A stretch of 64,000 nucleotides of DNA from Aspidapion aeneum (lineage: Eukaryota; Arthropoda; Insecta; Coleoptera; Brentidae), in the NCBI GenBank assembly GCA_963576565.1, contig OY755042.1, positions 99,690,185 through 99,754,184 on the forward strand. The letters are read 5' to 3'. Under the pieces are notes generated by a model. That model ran no database searches. It was not told the origin of the DNA and was given only the letters and a program-made list of their open reading frames with translations. The position numbers and the translations under genes are program-made. Below are positions 47,101 to 53,609 of the stretch, piece by piece. How positions within the stretch are numbered: the stretch's first letter is position 1; every line of letters begins with the position of its first letter.

Positions 47101-47738
47101 AGGCTTTTTCGCACGGATCACCTTTTAGTCCACAACGATTCAAAACATAATGACGGCCATCAACAACAAGTTACAGTACGTCATCGACCACGCCGTTGTT
47201 AGCGAGGCTGCCGCGCTGTTAATTTTTTCGAACGTTTAAAGGACACAATTATTATTAATTAATGTAATTTGACAAAAGTAAAAATATTTTATTGTATTTA
47301 TCTTGGTGAAAGGTGTAAGATAGGCTTTTACATTTTATTTTGAATGAAAATAATGTTAATTTTTAACGAAAAAACCGTTTATTTAATTATGCCTTTTTAG
47401 TTATCTTATCACATTATGTAAACGTGGCAATTTGGGTTCTTTTCCCCCCTAGCCCTTTTGTAAATATTAGACTCAATTAATAAGAAAGGGGTTTAATGTT
47501 CGAAGGAGAAATCCAATCTCTAGCTGTAATATAATCTCTGGATTAGCCACATAAACTTTTCTTCCAAGCATTAACATTTTGTTTCAGCTGTGACTCGAAA
47601 GACTGTGCAATAGAATGGTTCCATTTCGAATGTGTCGGCATAATGGTACCTCCCAAAGGCCAGTGGTTCTGCCCTGATTGTCGAAAGAAGAAGCAAAGAC
47701 GGGAACTAGTACAAGCCTATCAGCCATCGTTATTGTAG
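20338..47738 (+). CDS. C2H2 zinc-finger / ING-type PHD-finger protein (whole gene, 11 coding exons)
   Basis: Coding exons: 20338-23173, 23317-23957, 24100-24322, 30407-30541, 31559-31723, 32170-32373, 33542-33698, 35168-35450, 39801-40001, 44719-44978, 47588-47738. They sum to 5256 nt, 1751 residues plus stop, with all junctions GT-AG and in phase. Domains: about 12 C2H2-like fingers at residues 279-420 and 674-965, an acidic linker at 425-650, a Ser/Cys-rich segment near 1234-1278, polybasic stretches near 1280-1310 and 1402-1425, a Pro-rich region at 1549-1680, and an ING-type PHD at 1689-1734. Known for the family: ING PHD fingers read H3K4me3. Inferred: a nuclear chromatin-associated regulator. 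The start at 20338 is chosen because a TTTTTTTCAG acceptor ends at 20316; the upstream in-frame ATG at 20269 would be intronic. I cannot name an orthologue. Confidence 0.85.
23317..23957 (+). CDS. Coding exon 2: last zinc finger and acidic region (residues 946-1159)
   Basis: Acceptor TTTATAG|GATGTGAAG. The first codon completes the final finger C-x4-C-x12-H-x3-H, which is split by the intron. What follows is Glu/Lys-rich with probable coiled-coil character (EELNIEEKLEQKINEIDQ). The donor AAG|GTAAGT is phase 0. Confidence 0.9.
24100..24322 (+). CDS. Coding exon 3 (residues 1160-1233)
   Basis: Acceptor TTTTTTTTAG|CCTGTTTTAAAT. The product is acidic and includes YWEKPPLTLLGGVA and a DDD cluster. 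The donor GAAG|GTAAGA leaves a phase-1 G that joins the next exon 6.1 kb away. Confidence 0.85.
24499..24533 (-). ncRNA. Hammerhead-ribozyme-like core (left PLE arm, inverted)
   Basis: It is the reverse-strand counterpart of the right-arm motif: CTGAAGA, GCCATC paired with ATATGGC (one change weakens the stem), then GAAAC. Same caveat about the cleavage triplet. Confidence 0.38.
24530..25020 (-). pseudogene. GIY-YIG endonuclease domain of a Penelope-like element (partial)
   Basis: The minus frame encodes GVYELVYRIPCACGSVHIGT, then TKRSVNTRIKEHK, REAIEIHKHQQNFNR and TWVPVL. These match the order of conserved blocks in PLE endonucleases: a GIY-like strand, a CxC, YIG-like HIGTT, the R..IKEH helix, and the EAIEI helix with the catalytic Glu. 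The open frame extends further 5' (to 25123), but those residues are antisense of the inverted arm and not part of the protein. There is no reverse transcriptase and no start, so it is a non-functional remnant. Confidence 0.8.
25233..25267 (+). ncRNA. Hammerhead-ribozyme-like core (right PLE arm)
   Basis: CTGAAGA matches the CUGANGA core, then GCCATC pairs with GATGGC (stem II), followed by GAAAC. PLEs are known to carry hammerhead motifs in their terminal repeats. A canonical NUH cleavage triplet after stem III is not evident, so activity is doubtful. Confidence 0.4.
25337..26045 (-). pseudogene. Decayed mariner transposase, C-terminal part
   Basis: Pieces in several minus frames read, in order, SMGISKTLIQKVLHEELGVR, FRWIPHLLTEEQKK, SKKMVATFVSKAGYVGTIPL, SPDLSPNDCYTFPKIK and DNWFEHMQK. 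These are the HTH end, linker (HLLTEEQ), DDE-domain and C-terminal blocks of an insect mariner transposase; SPDLSPND carries the third catalytic Asp. Frameshifts and stops separate them, so the gene is dead. It abuts the right arm of the PLE fragment. Confidence 0.8.
26568..27946. mobile_element. 1.4-kb foldback element with GGCGCC-rich terminal arrays
   Basis: Ends are ACAACTGGGCGCC and its complement. About 90 bp at each end consist of degenerate copies of GGGCGCCGGGACAACTCGG-type units. The interior is a pair of long arms built of repeated AATGGCGGATCC / AAACTTGAAAGTTTGCAGTG units, forward in the left half and inverted in the right. No ORF of significance. Class unknown; no clear target duplication. 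Confidence 0.72.
28750..29064 (-). pseudogene. Mariner transposase N-terminal fragment
   Basis: Minus-strand reading gives FQRKLSQHECLGELNF, then after a frameshift STVSRWYGEFKRGRSSLSDD, LGAPKTAAAQENINVVRMLI and EDRHVTYREIEASLGIS. This is the N-terminal helix-turn-helix region of an insect mariner transposase (WYGEFKRGR, DRHVTYREIE). The catalytic domain is missing. The element is in the same intron as the C-terminal mariner piece at 25337-26045, but the two differ and may not be halves of one copy. Confidence 0.75.
29529..30290. repeat. Partial copies of the foldback family found at 45691-46608
   Basis: GTGGAATAGTTGTGGAAGAT, then GGTGTTTGCCTCAAATTTGA and GTGTGACGTCATAAA recur; the block appears twice (near 29706 and 30019). 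The same blocks lie in the complete foldback element in the intron before the last exon. Confidence 0.6.
30407..30541 (+). CDS. Coding exon 4: Ser/Cys-rich linker (residues 1234-1278)
   Basis: Acceptor TTTCTTACAG|ATAG and donor GAAG|GTAAGT, phase 1 at both ends (a symmetrical exon). It encodes a serine, aspartate and cysteine stretch with CSCGSNCSC, a likely phosphorylation substrate. Skipping it would keep the frame. Confidence 0.8.
30829..31410. repeat. Tandem duplication, ~310-bp unit
   Basis: CACAATACACACACATGGAC with the following GACGTCACGACGATATTGCT block begins at about 30840 and again at about 31148. The copies remain closely similar through AAGGTAATAAAGGAAGAAGC. It lies in the intron between coding exons 4 and 5. 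Confidence 0.75.
31559..31723 (+). CDS. Coding exon 5: polybasic segment (residues 1279-1333)
   Basis: Acceptor TTTTATACAG|GACG and donor ATCG|GTAGGT, phase 1 at both ends. It begins GRKRQQQRRQKRMKQREKSK, a strong basic/nuclear-localisation-like stretch, then a Pro/Val-rich tail. Also a symmetrical exon. Confidence 0.8.
32170..32373 (+). CDS. Coding exon 6 (residues 1334-1401)
   Basis: Acceptor TTTTTTTAG|CCGAAAGC and donor ACAG|GTAATA, phase 1 at both ends. An acidic ESDLETTESDTDEEF start is followed by a helical KKLMEEKRAMILAQMDPDML segment and a PPTPPAG turn. Third symmetrical exon in a row. Confidence 0.82.
32574..33147. mobile_element. MITE-like element with ~32-bp terminal inverted repeats
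   Basis: GGTCCCTAAAGAAACCGGTT then GTCTGGTAACTC at the left is mirrored by GAGTTACCGGACAACCGG then TTTCTTTAGGGACC at the right. 574 bp, no ORF. It lies in the intron between coding exons 6 and 7. Confidence 0.75.
33254..33412. repeat. Intronic inverted repeat, upstream arm
   Basis: Reverse-complementary (roughly 80% by eye) to 34629-34785. Shared blocks include AAACATTTCCAAACTAG, TTACTTTTATCTCAATTC and AATGTTTTTGTTATGATT. It ends about 130 bp before coding exon 7. Confidence 0.7.
33542..33698 (+). CDS. Coding exon 7: lysine-rich segment (residues 1402-1454)
   Basis: Acceptor TATTTTTTCAG|TCAGG; donor CAAAG|GTAAAT leaves two bases (phase 2). It encodes a run of about 20 Lys/Arg/Ser residues, then a Ser/Ala-rich tail. 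It is flanked by inverted intronic repeats at 33254-33412 and 34629-34785. Confidence 0.82.
33720..34210. repeat. Repetitive tract with a ~117-bp duplication
   Basis: CTGATAGAAATTATGACCAA and following sequence near 34003 recurs as CTGATAGAAACTATGATAAA near 34122. The tract starts with a lone CAGGGTT terminus. No gene; the short ORFs are chance. Confidence 0.45.
34264..34334 (-). tRNA. tRNA-Gly-like cloverleaf with non-Gly anticodon (left arm; possible pseudogene or SINE head)
   Basis: The 71-nt minus-strand sequence folds perfectly: acceptor GCTTCGG/CCGAAGC (7 bp), D stem GTTC/GAAT, anticodon stem TTTGC/GCAAG, and T stem CCGGG/CCCGG with loop TTCGATC. A-box and B-box (GGTTCGATCC) promoter sequences are intact. 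The body resembles tRNA-Gly, but the anticodon loop is CTAGATA, so positions 34-36 read AGA, which is not glycine. The short variable loop also rules out a true tRNA-Ser. Confidence 0.6.
34411..34481 (+). tRNA. tRNA-Gly-like sequence, partly decayed (right arm)
   Basis: Mirror copy of the left-arm tRNA-like segment. The acceptor is now GCTCCGG/CCAAAGC, with broken pairs, and the anticodon loop CCAGATA has lost the invariant U33. The remaining stems and B box are intact. Likely a pseudogene or retroposon head. Confidence 0.45.
34629..34785. repeat. Intronic inverted repeat, downstream arm
   Basis: Reverse complement of the arm at 33254-33412. Coding exon 7 lies between the two arms. Confidence 0.7.
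35168..35450 (+). CDS. Coding exon 8 (residues 1454-1548)
   Basis: Acceptor TTTTTCAG|AAACC closes the split Arg codon. The product is Ser/Pro-rich and includes RKRVPNKFYGYSSDEEER, which looks like a short conserved chromatin-protein motif. The donor GAG|GTTAGT is phase 0 and weaker than its neighbours. Confidence 0.82.
35683..37961. mobile_element. 2.3-kb foldback element
   Basis: Left ATAGTCTATGGA and TTTCGTGTGCAAGTCGTGCC are mirrored at the right by GGCACGACTTGCACACGAAA and TCCATAGACTAT; the arms extend inward about 100 bp or more. Internal repeats of TTTGTCATT...CCCCACTGACT...ACATTGTTAAAA recur near 36440 and 36800. The interior is AT-rich with no transposase. Confidence 0.7.
38588..38770 (+). 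CDS. THAP zinc-finger exon (transposon-derived, partial)
   Basis: It starts MSYKWCVVPECMNTS and ends YICEDHFD directly before a GTGAGT donor at 38771. The C2CH ligands C-x4-C...C-x2-H, the central Trp (KKWLELVRRDP) and the CEDHF end are all present, so this is a full THAP core. Both nearby downstream acceptors lead quickly to stops in phase. A 35-40-codon open stretch at about 39333-39461 (KPATIKEFSIGKLELSALEN) could belong to the same gene. CRE-like TGACGTCA lies upstream at 38492. Catalytic domain absent. Confidence 0.65.
38915..39080. repeat. Minisatellite, ~20-24-bp unit
   Basis: About seven degenerate copies of GCAGGACTAGGCAGTACA-like units lie within the THAP element. Confidence 0.7.
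39801..40001 (+). CDS. Coding exon 9: Pro/Thr-rich segment (residues 1549-1615)
   Basis: Acceptor TTCTTTTTAG|ACATTC, donor AAG|GTAAGC, 67 whole codons. The product has repeated ITIK/ITLKLPK and PPKLVPP patterns. The frame used for the gene is one of two open frames; the choice is fixed by the phase-0 neighbours on both sides. Confidence 0.82.
41021..42970 (-). mobile_element. Complete Tc1/mariner-superfamily transposon
   Basis: CAGGGTGATTTTTTATAATT at the left end is mirrored at the right, and both ends abut TA (41019-41020, 42971-42972). The terminal inverted repeats are long, 41021-41352 and 42645-42970, with roughly a dozen differences by eye, so the copy is fairly young. One open transposase gene lies between them. 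It lies in the intron between coding exons 9 and 10. Confidence 0.92.
41507..42616 (-). CDS. Tc1/mariner-superfamily transposase, apparently intact
   Basis: 369 residues, no frameshift or internal stop. The N-terminal part (residues 12-65: YSNAEKQEILLLHAKNNKNA) is a DUF4817-like helix-turn-helix domain expected to bind the element ends. The catalytic triad is visible as D169 (ILWSDESTF), D260 (FQQDGAPPH) and D301 (DLTPLDIFLWG), with 40 residues between the second and third Asp (DD40D). That is longer than classic mariner DD34D and close to DD41D-type lineages. The start could be the Met at residue 7 or 10 instead. The gene starts just inside the right terminal repeat. Confidence 0.9.
   Translation of the reverse strand: MCGYLMLTMLLYSNAEKQEILLLHAKNNKNATATAREYRELYPARQCPNISTILRIYRKFRETSSVERKKRVVRPNEEANLNILLHFQESPQISIRKVSSALVQEGQERLTSFTKLRSVLRTNSYWAYKQQELQGLTPDQKRKKVEFCHFMHERLNAKPRFLNHILWSDESTFTTCGLPNRQNSRLWSTTNPNFVKEIKRQGRQSVNVWCGVLNDRVVGPFFFEHSLTGQIYLNFLQNYLENFLDDLPLNQRRRLIFQQDGAPPHNVHEVREFLNNNFNEWVGKNGTIRWPPNSFDLTPLDIFLWGHLKDKVYRLEARNTRELRELISLSVSELNENFSNLITRTINNLRDRFQKCIKVNGDRFEHLLR
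43325..44692. mobile_element. Non-autonomous hAT element next to coding exon 10
   Basis: Perfect 8-bp direct repeats TACATAGT lie at 43317-43324 and 44693-44700. The ends (AAAGGTGTTG...; ...AACACCTCTAC) and subterminal ACTCGTTACTCG repeats are inverted. No transposase frame is recognisable. The right target duplication ends 18 bp before coding exon 10. Confidence 0.78.
44719..44978 (+). CDS. Coding exon 10: Pro-rich segment and first half of the PHD finger (residues 1616-1702)
   Basis: Acceptor ACATTTTAAG|CCG lies only 18 bp from the end of a hAT target duplication. The exon encodes a Pro/Gln-rich stretch and then YCRCPYDEVSEMIG, the start of the PHD with ligands C1690 and C1692. The donor GG|GTAAGC splits the Gly codon in phase 2. 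Confidence 0.88.
45006..45640 (-). pseudogene. RTE-type LINE reverse transcriptase, C-terminal fragment
   Basis: Minus-strand blocks include YYDDLEYMTRKLIEEYNKWG, LEVNLNKTEYTCIG, IITYGSDVWPIKDRTEKML, TKQLVWYGHVQ, LPKQILQWKPTGRRKHGRPR and NRNDWRLGIGRRRTL. This is the end of an RTE-like reverse transcriptase (WYGHVxR and GRRKxGRPR hallmarks). A frameshift follows YTCIG, and a TGA at 45207-45209 replaces an expected Arg codon. Truncated and dead. It lies in the last intron. Confidence 0.85.
45691..46608. mobile_element. Foldback element, 918 bp
   Basis: TCCCGTGGGATAGTTGTG at the left and CACAACTATCCCACGGGA at the right form 18-bp perfect inverted ends. Subterminal GGTGTTTGCC / GGCAAACACC blocks and ATCCAAGATGG / TCTTGGATTTATGACG blocks are also inverted. 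No ORF. Related pieces occur at 29529-30290. Confidence 0.75.
47588..47738 (+). CDS. Coding exon 11: second half of the PHD finger and stop (residues 1702-1751)
   Basis: Acceptor TTTGTTTCAG|CTGTGAC. It encodes CDSKDCAIEWFHFECVG...WFCPDCRKKK and ends in TAG at 47736-47738. Zinc ligands are C1703, C1708, H1714, C1717, C1730 and C1733, completing a C4HC3 set. Cage positions Y1689, S1698, M1700 and W1712 fall at the same spacing as in ING2. A basic tail follows. Confidence 0.92.
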
Positions 47739-48360
47739 GGATTTGAACAGAACACACAGATCTCTCAGTTACAGTTTGGGACCAACCTAACTTCGGCTAG
47801 AAATTTACGGCTAATTTACCTTTGGAATGGAAATGTCAACCTAAGGGTATGACGAGAGGTGACTAAATTTGATAAATCCCCAAAGCCACGATAAACTTAA
47901 GCCCATCACACACAAAAATGCATGACATAAGCTCCGACCAATCAGCTACGGACTTTTCATATGCAAATCCAACATGGCCGCGTCGATTCGATTGCTGATT
48001 GGTTGAAACCCCTATGCGACGCGTTCTGCTGCCTATGCAAGTTTGTGTGTGATCAGCTTAAGACACGGTATGTCAGCGCGCATGACGGGATGACGCTCGA
48101 TTGTTACTTCTCGCTTTCCGTGACGTCATGTTGATGACAGACGATAATACCAGTATTTACTAAAGGGTCTACAGTGCTAAGTGCTACAATCCTAGGTTTA
48201 AAAGACTACATTTTGGTTGAAGGTTTAACTTATATTTCCCGTGAATGAAATAGTTTTTAATATTTATATAAATTGTTCATAAATACCTTGCGATATGGGT
48301 CATCTTTTTTCGTTATAACAAAGACATTATTTCCACACAAAGGTTATAAATAAATAAAAA
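47739..48360 (+). terminator. 3' UTR and candidate poly(A) signals
   Basis: Untranslated sequence follows the stop. Overlapping AATAAA hexamers at 48349-48354 and 48353-48358 are the first strong cluster. A small inverted-repeat element sits inside at 47895-48062. The cleavage site is not visible directly. Confidence 0.45.
47895..48062. mobile_element. MITE in the 3' UTR
   Basis: CTTAAGCCCATCACACACAA with AAATGCAT is mirrored by ATGCAAGTTTGTGTGTGATC then AGCTTAAG. A second internal pair, GACCAATCAGC / GCTGATTGGTT, is also inverted. 168 bp. Transcribed with the zinc-finger/PHD gene, it would fold into a hairpin. Confidence 0.65.
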
Positions 48361-49186
48361 AAATAAAATATTTTGGTTTACAAATGGTAGCCATATTTAA
48401 ACCTCGAAAATGTCACTAGGAAATGTCGAATAAAAACGGTGTAAGTCAGTGTCAGCTGTCCGCTATATTTTATATGTTAATTTTTTAGACAAGTTAGCGA
48501 CGATTAAACCGCTGGTCGATTGTTTTGGGAATGTGTAATTGAAAAGGGATTCTAATATATCTTGTGCATTTTACAGTATTTAAATATTCATACGTATTTA
48601 ATACGGTAATGCATCTACAGATATAGTTTTAATTTATTTATGTATTATTTATCTTTGAATATTTTTGTATATAAGTTTTTTTGTCAATCATGGATTATTT
48701 CTATTGTTTTTCGAACTTTAAGCCACCCCTCAGGGGTGGTACTAAAATTTGAGACAATTTTTAACGAGAATCCTACGACTGCACGGACTAAGTTTCCAAA
48801 AACTGACATTTCGTTACAAAATTTTTATGTGGTTTTTCTTTATTTCTGAAGTTAATTTGAATTTATATGAGTAGAAACTCACTGAGAAATGCTTACTATC
48901 ATATTGCACGTTAGGGTGATCCAAATATTTGCAGTTATTTGACCTGTGAGTATTAAAAAAATACACTTAAACCGGTTGGTATCAAGTCTATAGACTTGAT
49001 ACTTGAACCCGGTCTACAATGCTAAGTCTTAAGGTCTTAGTAAAACTGGTGTAAGTGTCTAACAAACAATATCAACTTGAAATTTTGCTTAAATGTTCGA
49101 TTGAATAGTACCTCATTTTGAAGCTTTTCTGAACTTATGCATTGCCCCACTTTCAACAACGTTTCAAGTCATTACTTTAAAACTAC
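48361..49186. other. Gene-less stretch downstream of the gene
   Basis: No ORF with support. A short inverted repeat, GTATCAAGTCTATAGACTTGATAC, at about 48979-49002 is a local hairpin. Confidence 0.5.
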
Positions 49187-49668
49187 AGTCGAACTTTGAT
49201 AACTCGAAAAACCATGTGTCACATAAAAATTTCGAGTTATCGAGACTTCGACTTATCAAACAATAACTAAAAATATTTGCGGCGTTTTCGTATTTTTTGT
49301 AAATTAAAATTTACGTTTTTTTTAAGGAAAAATTGGTATAGTTGCAATAATTCTGATACAACCAAGGCTATATAAAAAACATTCACCTCTAATACATCTG
49401 AATACATAATTTTTGTTCTTATTTATTTTACCGAAAAGAAGTCGTGTTTCGTGACATAGTAACGTACACAAAACCCCTAAATGTATAGCAAATCGAACAC
49501 AAGTTACACTGAATTGCGTCGTTAAAACATTCCAGTGCAAACAAACAAGTTAGAACGCTTCGTAATTTGGTGATTTCCCCAGAAAATTCGACTTCTCGAA
49601 GTTGGCGCCACATACAATGTTCGAGTTATCAAGATATTCGACTAATTGAAATTTGAGTTATCAAGACC
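49187..49668. mobile_element. Probable pogo/Tigger-like MITE
   Basis: The left end CAGTCGAACTTTGATAACTC recalls the CAGTCGA termini of pogo/Tigger elements. CGAGTTATC and its inverse recur near both ends, and TA precedes the left end. The right boundary is uncertain. The minus-strand ORFs at 49322-49613 have no transposase features. Confidence 0.45.
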
Positions 49669-50602
49669 AAATTACATATATTTGTTACCCTTGACGCCAT
49701 TGCCAACAGTTTGGTTCGACTTAACAAAGATTTTGAACAATCATAGGCCAAAACGTCTGCTAACTAATAAAACTTTTGGCCGACCCACTATATAAGATTG
49801 TAAAAATTTTGCATATTTTTCGAAAAATGCTTAAAAACTAAATACTAATATTAAAAACTGAATGGATGGTTCTCGAGCAAACCCTTCGGCCTATGATTGT
49901 TCAAAATTTGGTTTAAATCGGTTGGCTATTTTTAAAGTAATGACTTTAAACATTGTTGAAAATAATGCTCCACATAAAATCATAAAAGTCCCAAAATGAG
50001 ACACTTAAATTTTTCTGATCTGGTCCAGTTTTGCCATACTTTTTAAGCATACTAAAGCGTACATTTGTGTAAAATTTTAAGTTGATACGTCAATTCCTTG
50101 GGCACTTATCGCCGATCGTACATAACGTAATGCGCGGCGAAAACGTGTTTTGGTCTGAGTTGCTGACATACCGATTAGTGTATCGTGCCCAAGGCCCCAG
50201 TTTCTGACATTGACTTTGGTATATGTCATGAAATCGCACAGCTTAATCTTGGTAGAAAGACATTCGGTAGAAAAATCTGTTATAGAAGAGTTTTGGTAGA
50301 AGGGACAAGGTCATTGTTTGTCTGCGTGACTTTTATTAAGGATAGAGGCCCTGTGTACATTTGACGGATGTTTTCCCAGAGGTGGGCAACTCCTATTGCC
50401 CTCTTTTTCTGACATATTTCAGCTTCATATATAACACCGATTTTAAGAGATAGATATACATAACTTTCTCATCTGTGTTATTTCTCAGGCAAATTCTTTT
50501 ACGTTTTTAATATTTTACGTAAGGAAAGATGGGACACATACAAGTCAAGCTGTTTATTTATTTACACATTTTTAAAACATACTAAATCTTTGTGCCAAAT
50601 AT

Positions 50603-51221
50603 GGCTCTGTAATGAAAGCGCGAGTACCCAAATCGCGAGTAAAAAAATGCGCGAATACCAAAAGCGCAAGTAACAAAACCGCGAATGTGTATAACTGGCG
50701 ATACGATTATTTCCAGTTAGTAGAGCATGACTTCTTGCCCGGGATCCCAGAAGGTATGAATCCGAACCGAACCAGCTTATTTTTTAAAAAACAAAACTTT
50801 CCTGACTTCTTGTTCAGGATCCTGGAAAGTGTAACTCCAAACTGAACTGAATCGAACCGAGTTCGGTTTATTCACACTTTTTAGGATCATGGGAAAATAG
50901 TCAGCAAAGTTTTTTTTAATATGGTAGTTCTGTTCGATTTGTTTCCATTTGGTTCATTTCGGTTCGGATTCACACACACTAGGATCCCTGGCAAAATAGC
51001 GCATGGCCAAAATAGCGATACATCGCTATTAATACCCGCTATTTCGTACAATAGCTTTATTCTCATTAATAAAAAATTTTAATTTAATTTAACAAAACAT
51101 TTTATTAAATCGCGCTTTTGTTACTCGCGCTTTTGTTCCATGGCGCTTTTGTTACATCGCGCATTTGTCACTCGCGCTTTTGTTACCGCGGTTTTATTAC
51201 TCGCCCTTTCATGACAGAGCC
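50603..51221. mobile_element. Inverted-repeat element with tandem AAAGCGCGAGTAA motifs
   Basis: GGCTCTGTAATGAAAGCGCG at the left is mirrored by CGCCCTTTCATGACAGAGCC at the right. About six copies of (A)AAGCGCGAGTAAC line the left end and their inverse lines the right end. Flanks CCAAATAT and CCAAAAAT suggest an 8-bp duplication with one change, hence possibly hAT. The interior also has repeated GAACCGAAC segments. Confidence 0.65.
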
Positions 51222-52375
51222 CAAAAATATAGTCGATGTTTTTCTAGAATATAATTTTTCCGTACTAATATTGGGTTACTGTAGTTGCGACAAAATGACA
51301 AATTCAAATTTTTACAATATTGATATGTAATGCCAACCTGCAGAAAAGTATTCGTTTTTTATTTAAAACAATTTTTTAGCAACTATTAAAGAGAGTTGCC
51401 CACCTCTGATGTAAAATATCGAAGAAAACAACTGTCAAAATGTAAAGCGGGACCCTAATCACGGGTTAATGTAGGTGATAGAAAAAGAAGCTTTAAATAC
51501 AGAAGTTTCAATTTTTTTCCATGTTTTTTTTTGGATCTGAAGTTAAAGGGGACACCCTGTATATTTTCTGTTAGAAAAAGGCAGACCTACTTTCCCTGAT
51601 TTTAAAAACATATAGTTTATTATTATCTAGTTCAGTCGTTTTTGAGGAGTTGCGATATGCGGTGTTTTGTATCGTCTGATTTTTTTTTACCAAGTATTGA
51701 TTTATATTAAAATTATCCTTCTATCAATTTTTTTTTACCAAATGTATTTCTGTTAATATTCCACCACCCCTGGAAATAAGAACTTCGTTAAACGCAGTGA
51801 CAAATTTGTAATTTAACTGACATAGTAAATTGTTAAGCAAAAAGATTGTAGATACTTTGCTTTAGAATATTTAAAAGCTTTATTCATAAATAAAAAAAAA
51901 TCTGATTTTATGGAGTTTTTGATTTCCCTCCCTCATAAGTTGTTAAAAAACAACATTATTTTTTTCCTTTGATGGGGACCAGTGTGTCCAGAATAAGCGG
52001 GGCTACAGATTTTAAATCGTTTTGAAATTTGATAATTTGGGATGGCGTTTAGGCCTGCTTAATTTTGGGGGGGTTTAAGGGGAGATAGATAAAATTCACC
52101 CCCCCTTTGCGACGCTTAAATTACAAAAAGATTTAAAAGGTTAAAACCGTATCTTGATATACCAAGCCGTTTTTAAGCTTTCCAAAAAAACATGTTTGGA
52201 AGAGGGTCTTTTTTTATTTAGGAAAATTTTATTTGGGTGTTATTTAATAGAAGTAGAAGTAAAAACGTTTAGAAGTAGAACAAATTCTTTATTTTTTTGT
52301 TTTTATTTTATTTCTTAATTTGTAAAAATTAATCAAAAATGAAGACTTATAAAATACTCTGCCAATATATGAGCC
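51222..52375. other. Gene-less stretch
   Basis: I see no gene. A lone CACCCTGTA terminus lies near 51552 without a partner. Confidence 0.5.
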
Positions 52376-52940
52376 CCTAAGCTCACACTAGGTACTATAG
52401 TTATAGTTTACGTGTGAGCTAATATAACTAAAAACTGAAATATATTTTATTCAACTCCAGAGTAAATTACCTTTTGTTTGATACCACACAAGCCATGTTT
52501 TGACTTAAACTCAAATTTTTAAAATCTACCCCCACCCTTAAAAAAAACAAAAACTAAAATGTATTTTGTTAAACTCCGGACTCAATTACCTTTCGTTTGA
52601 TATCACACACGCCATATTTGCACATAAACTCTAATTTTTTTAATCTACCCCCACCCTTTTATTCGGTTTGTGTTCGGTGGATTTTGTTCATTTTTAAATG
52701 GGACCATCTCGACCCAAGACCCAGCCTAGGTACCAAATTTCATTAAAATCGGCCAAGCGGTTTTTGAGTTATGCGCGTTGGTCGTTACAGACAGACAGAC
52801 AGACGGCGCAACAAAAAAGTTTCAAAATCATCTGAAACGCAAAGATATAAAAATTTTGAAATCGGAGCAACTTTTTTTTTCTCGAAAAAATTAGGATCAC
52901 CATAGCTCACACTACTATAGTATAGTATATGTGTGAGCTC
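52376..52940. repeat. Repeat block flanked by GAGCTCACAC hairpins
   Basis: A ~120-bp unit containing ACTCAATTACCTTTYGTTTG and TCTACCCCCACCC occurs twice (about 52447-52550 and 52560-52660). Each side has a hairpin of AGCTCACAC...GTGTGAGCT (52390-52420 and 52910-52940). An (ACAG)n tract lies near 52790. Confidence 0.55.
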
Positions 52941-53186
52941 AAACTAGGTATTTAAAACAAACATTGAGTGTGATGTCATTTCAAAGGAAATTTTAGTTGA
53001 TTACAGATTGGGTCAACTAAATAACAGATAAAATTCATTTTGACAGATTTCTCCCTGCAATTTTTTTTTAAGTAGTTTACCAAAAATAAAATTTTTACCA
53101 AATAAAACAGTTATGAAAAAAAAAATATTTTTACCTAGTAACTTCTCTTGTATCGCAAAGGAGGGTCATCTCTCCAATCTGGACAA

Positions 53187-53300
53187 CCCTGTACGGGGTG
53201 ATATTTTATTATTGAAAAATCCGTGTAACTCGGTTATTATTGGGAGTACAAAGTTCAAACAAAAAATGGTCGCTTTGTTAAATTATGACCACTTTAAGTG
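53187..53300. repeat. Relic terminal repeat of the 41-kb mariner family
   Basis: GGGGTGATATTTTATTATTG, followed by GTGTAACTCGGTTATTATTG and GGGAGTACAAAGTTCAAAC, closely follows the terminal repeat of the complete mariner at 41021. No transposase follows. Confidence 0.65.
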
Positions 53301-53609
53301 CTGCAACAGTTTTTATTTTCCTATCTTGCTAGTTGTAGGCTGCGTCTATATTTACAATCAATCACTTTCAGTTTGACTCTCCATAAAAAAATCTATAAAA
53401 AGCAGTTCAACCAAGATGAAATTTTTATAAATAAAAAAGTTATAGACCTCGTCCCAATCCAAAATTTTTGAAAAACCCTCTATGAATCTAAAATATATGG
53501 TTTTTCCATTTAACTTATCTTAAAATTTAAGTATCGCAAAGGGGGTCATTTCTCCTCCTTGAACCCCCAAAAAATGTTCAATTTGAACCACCCTGTACGA
53601 AAATATATA

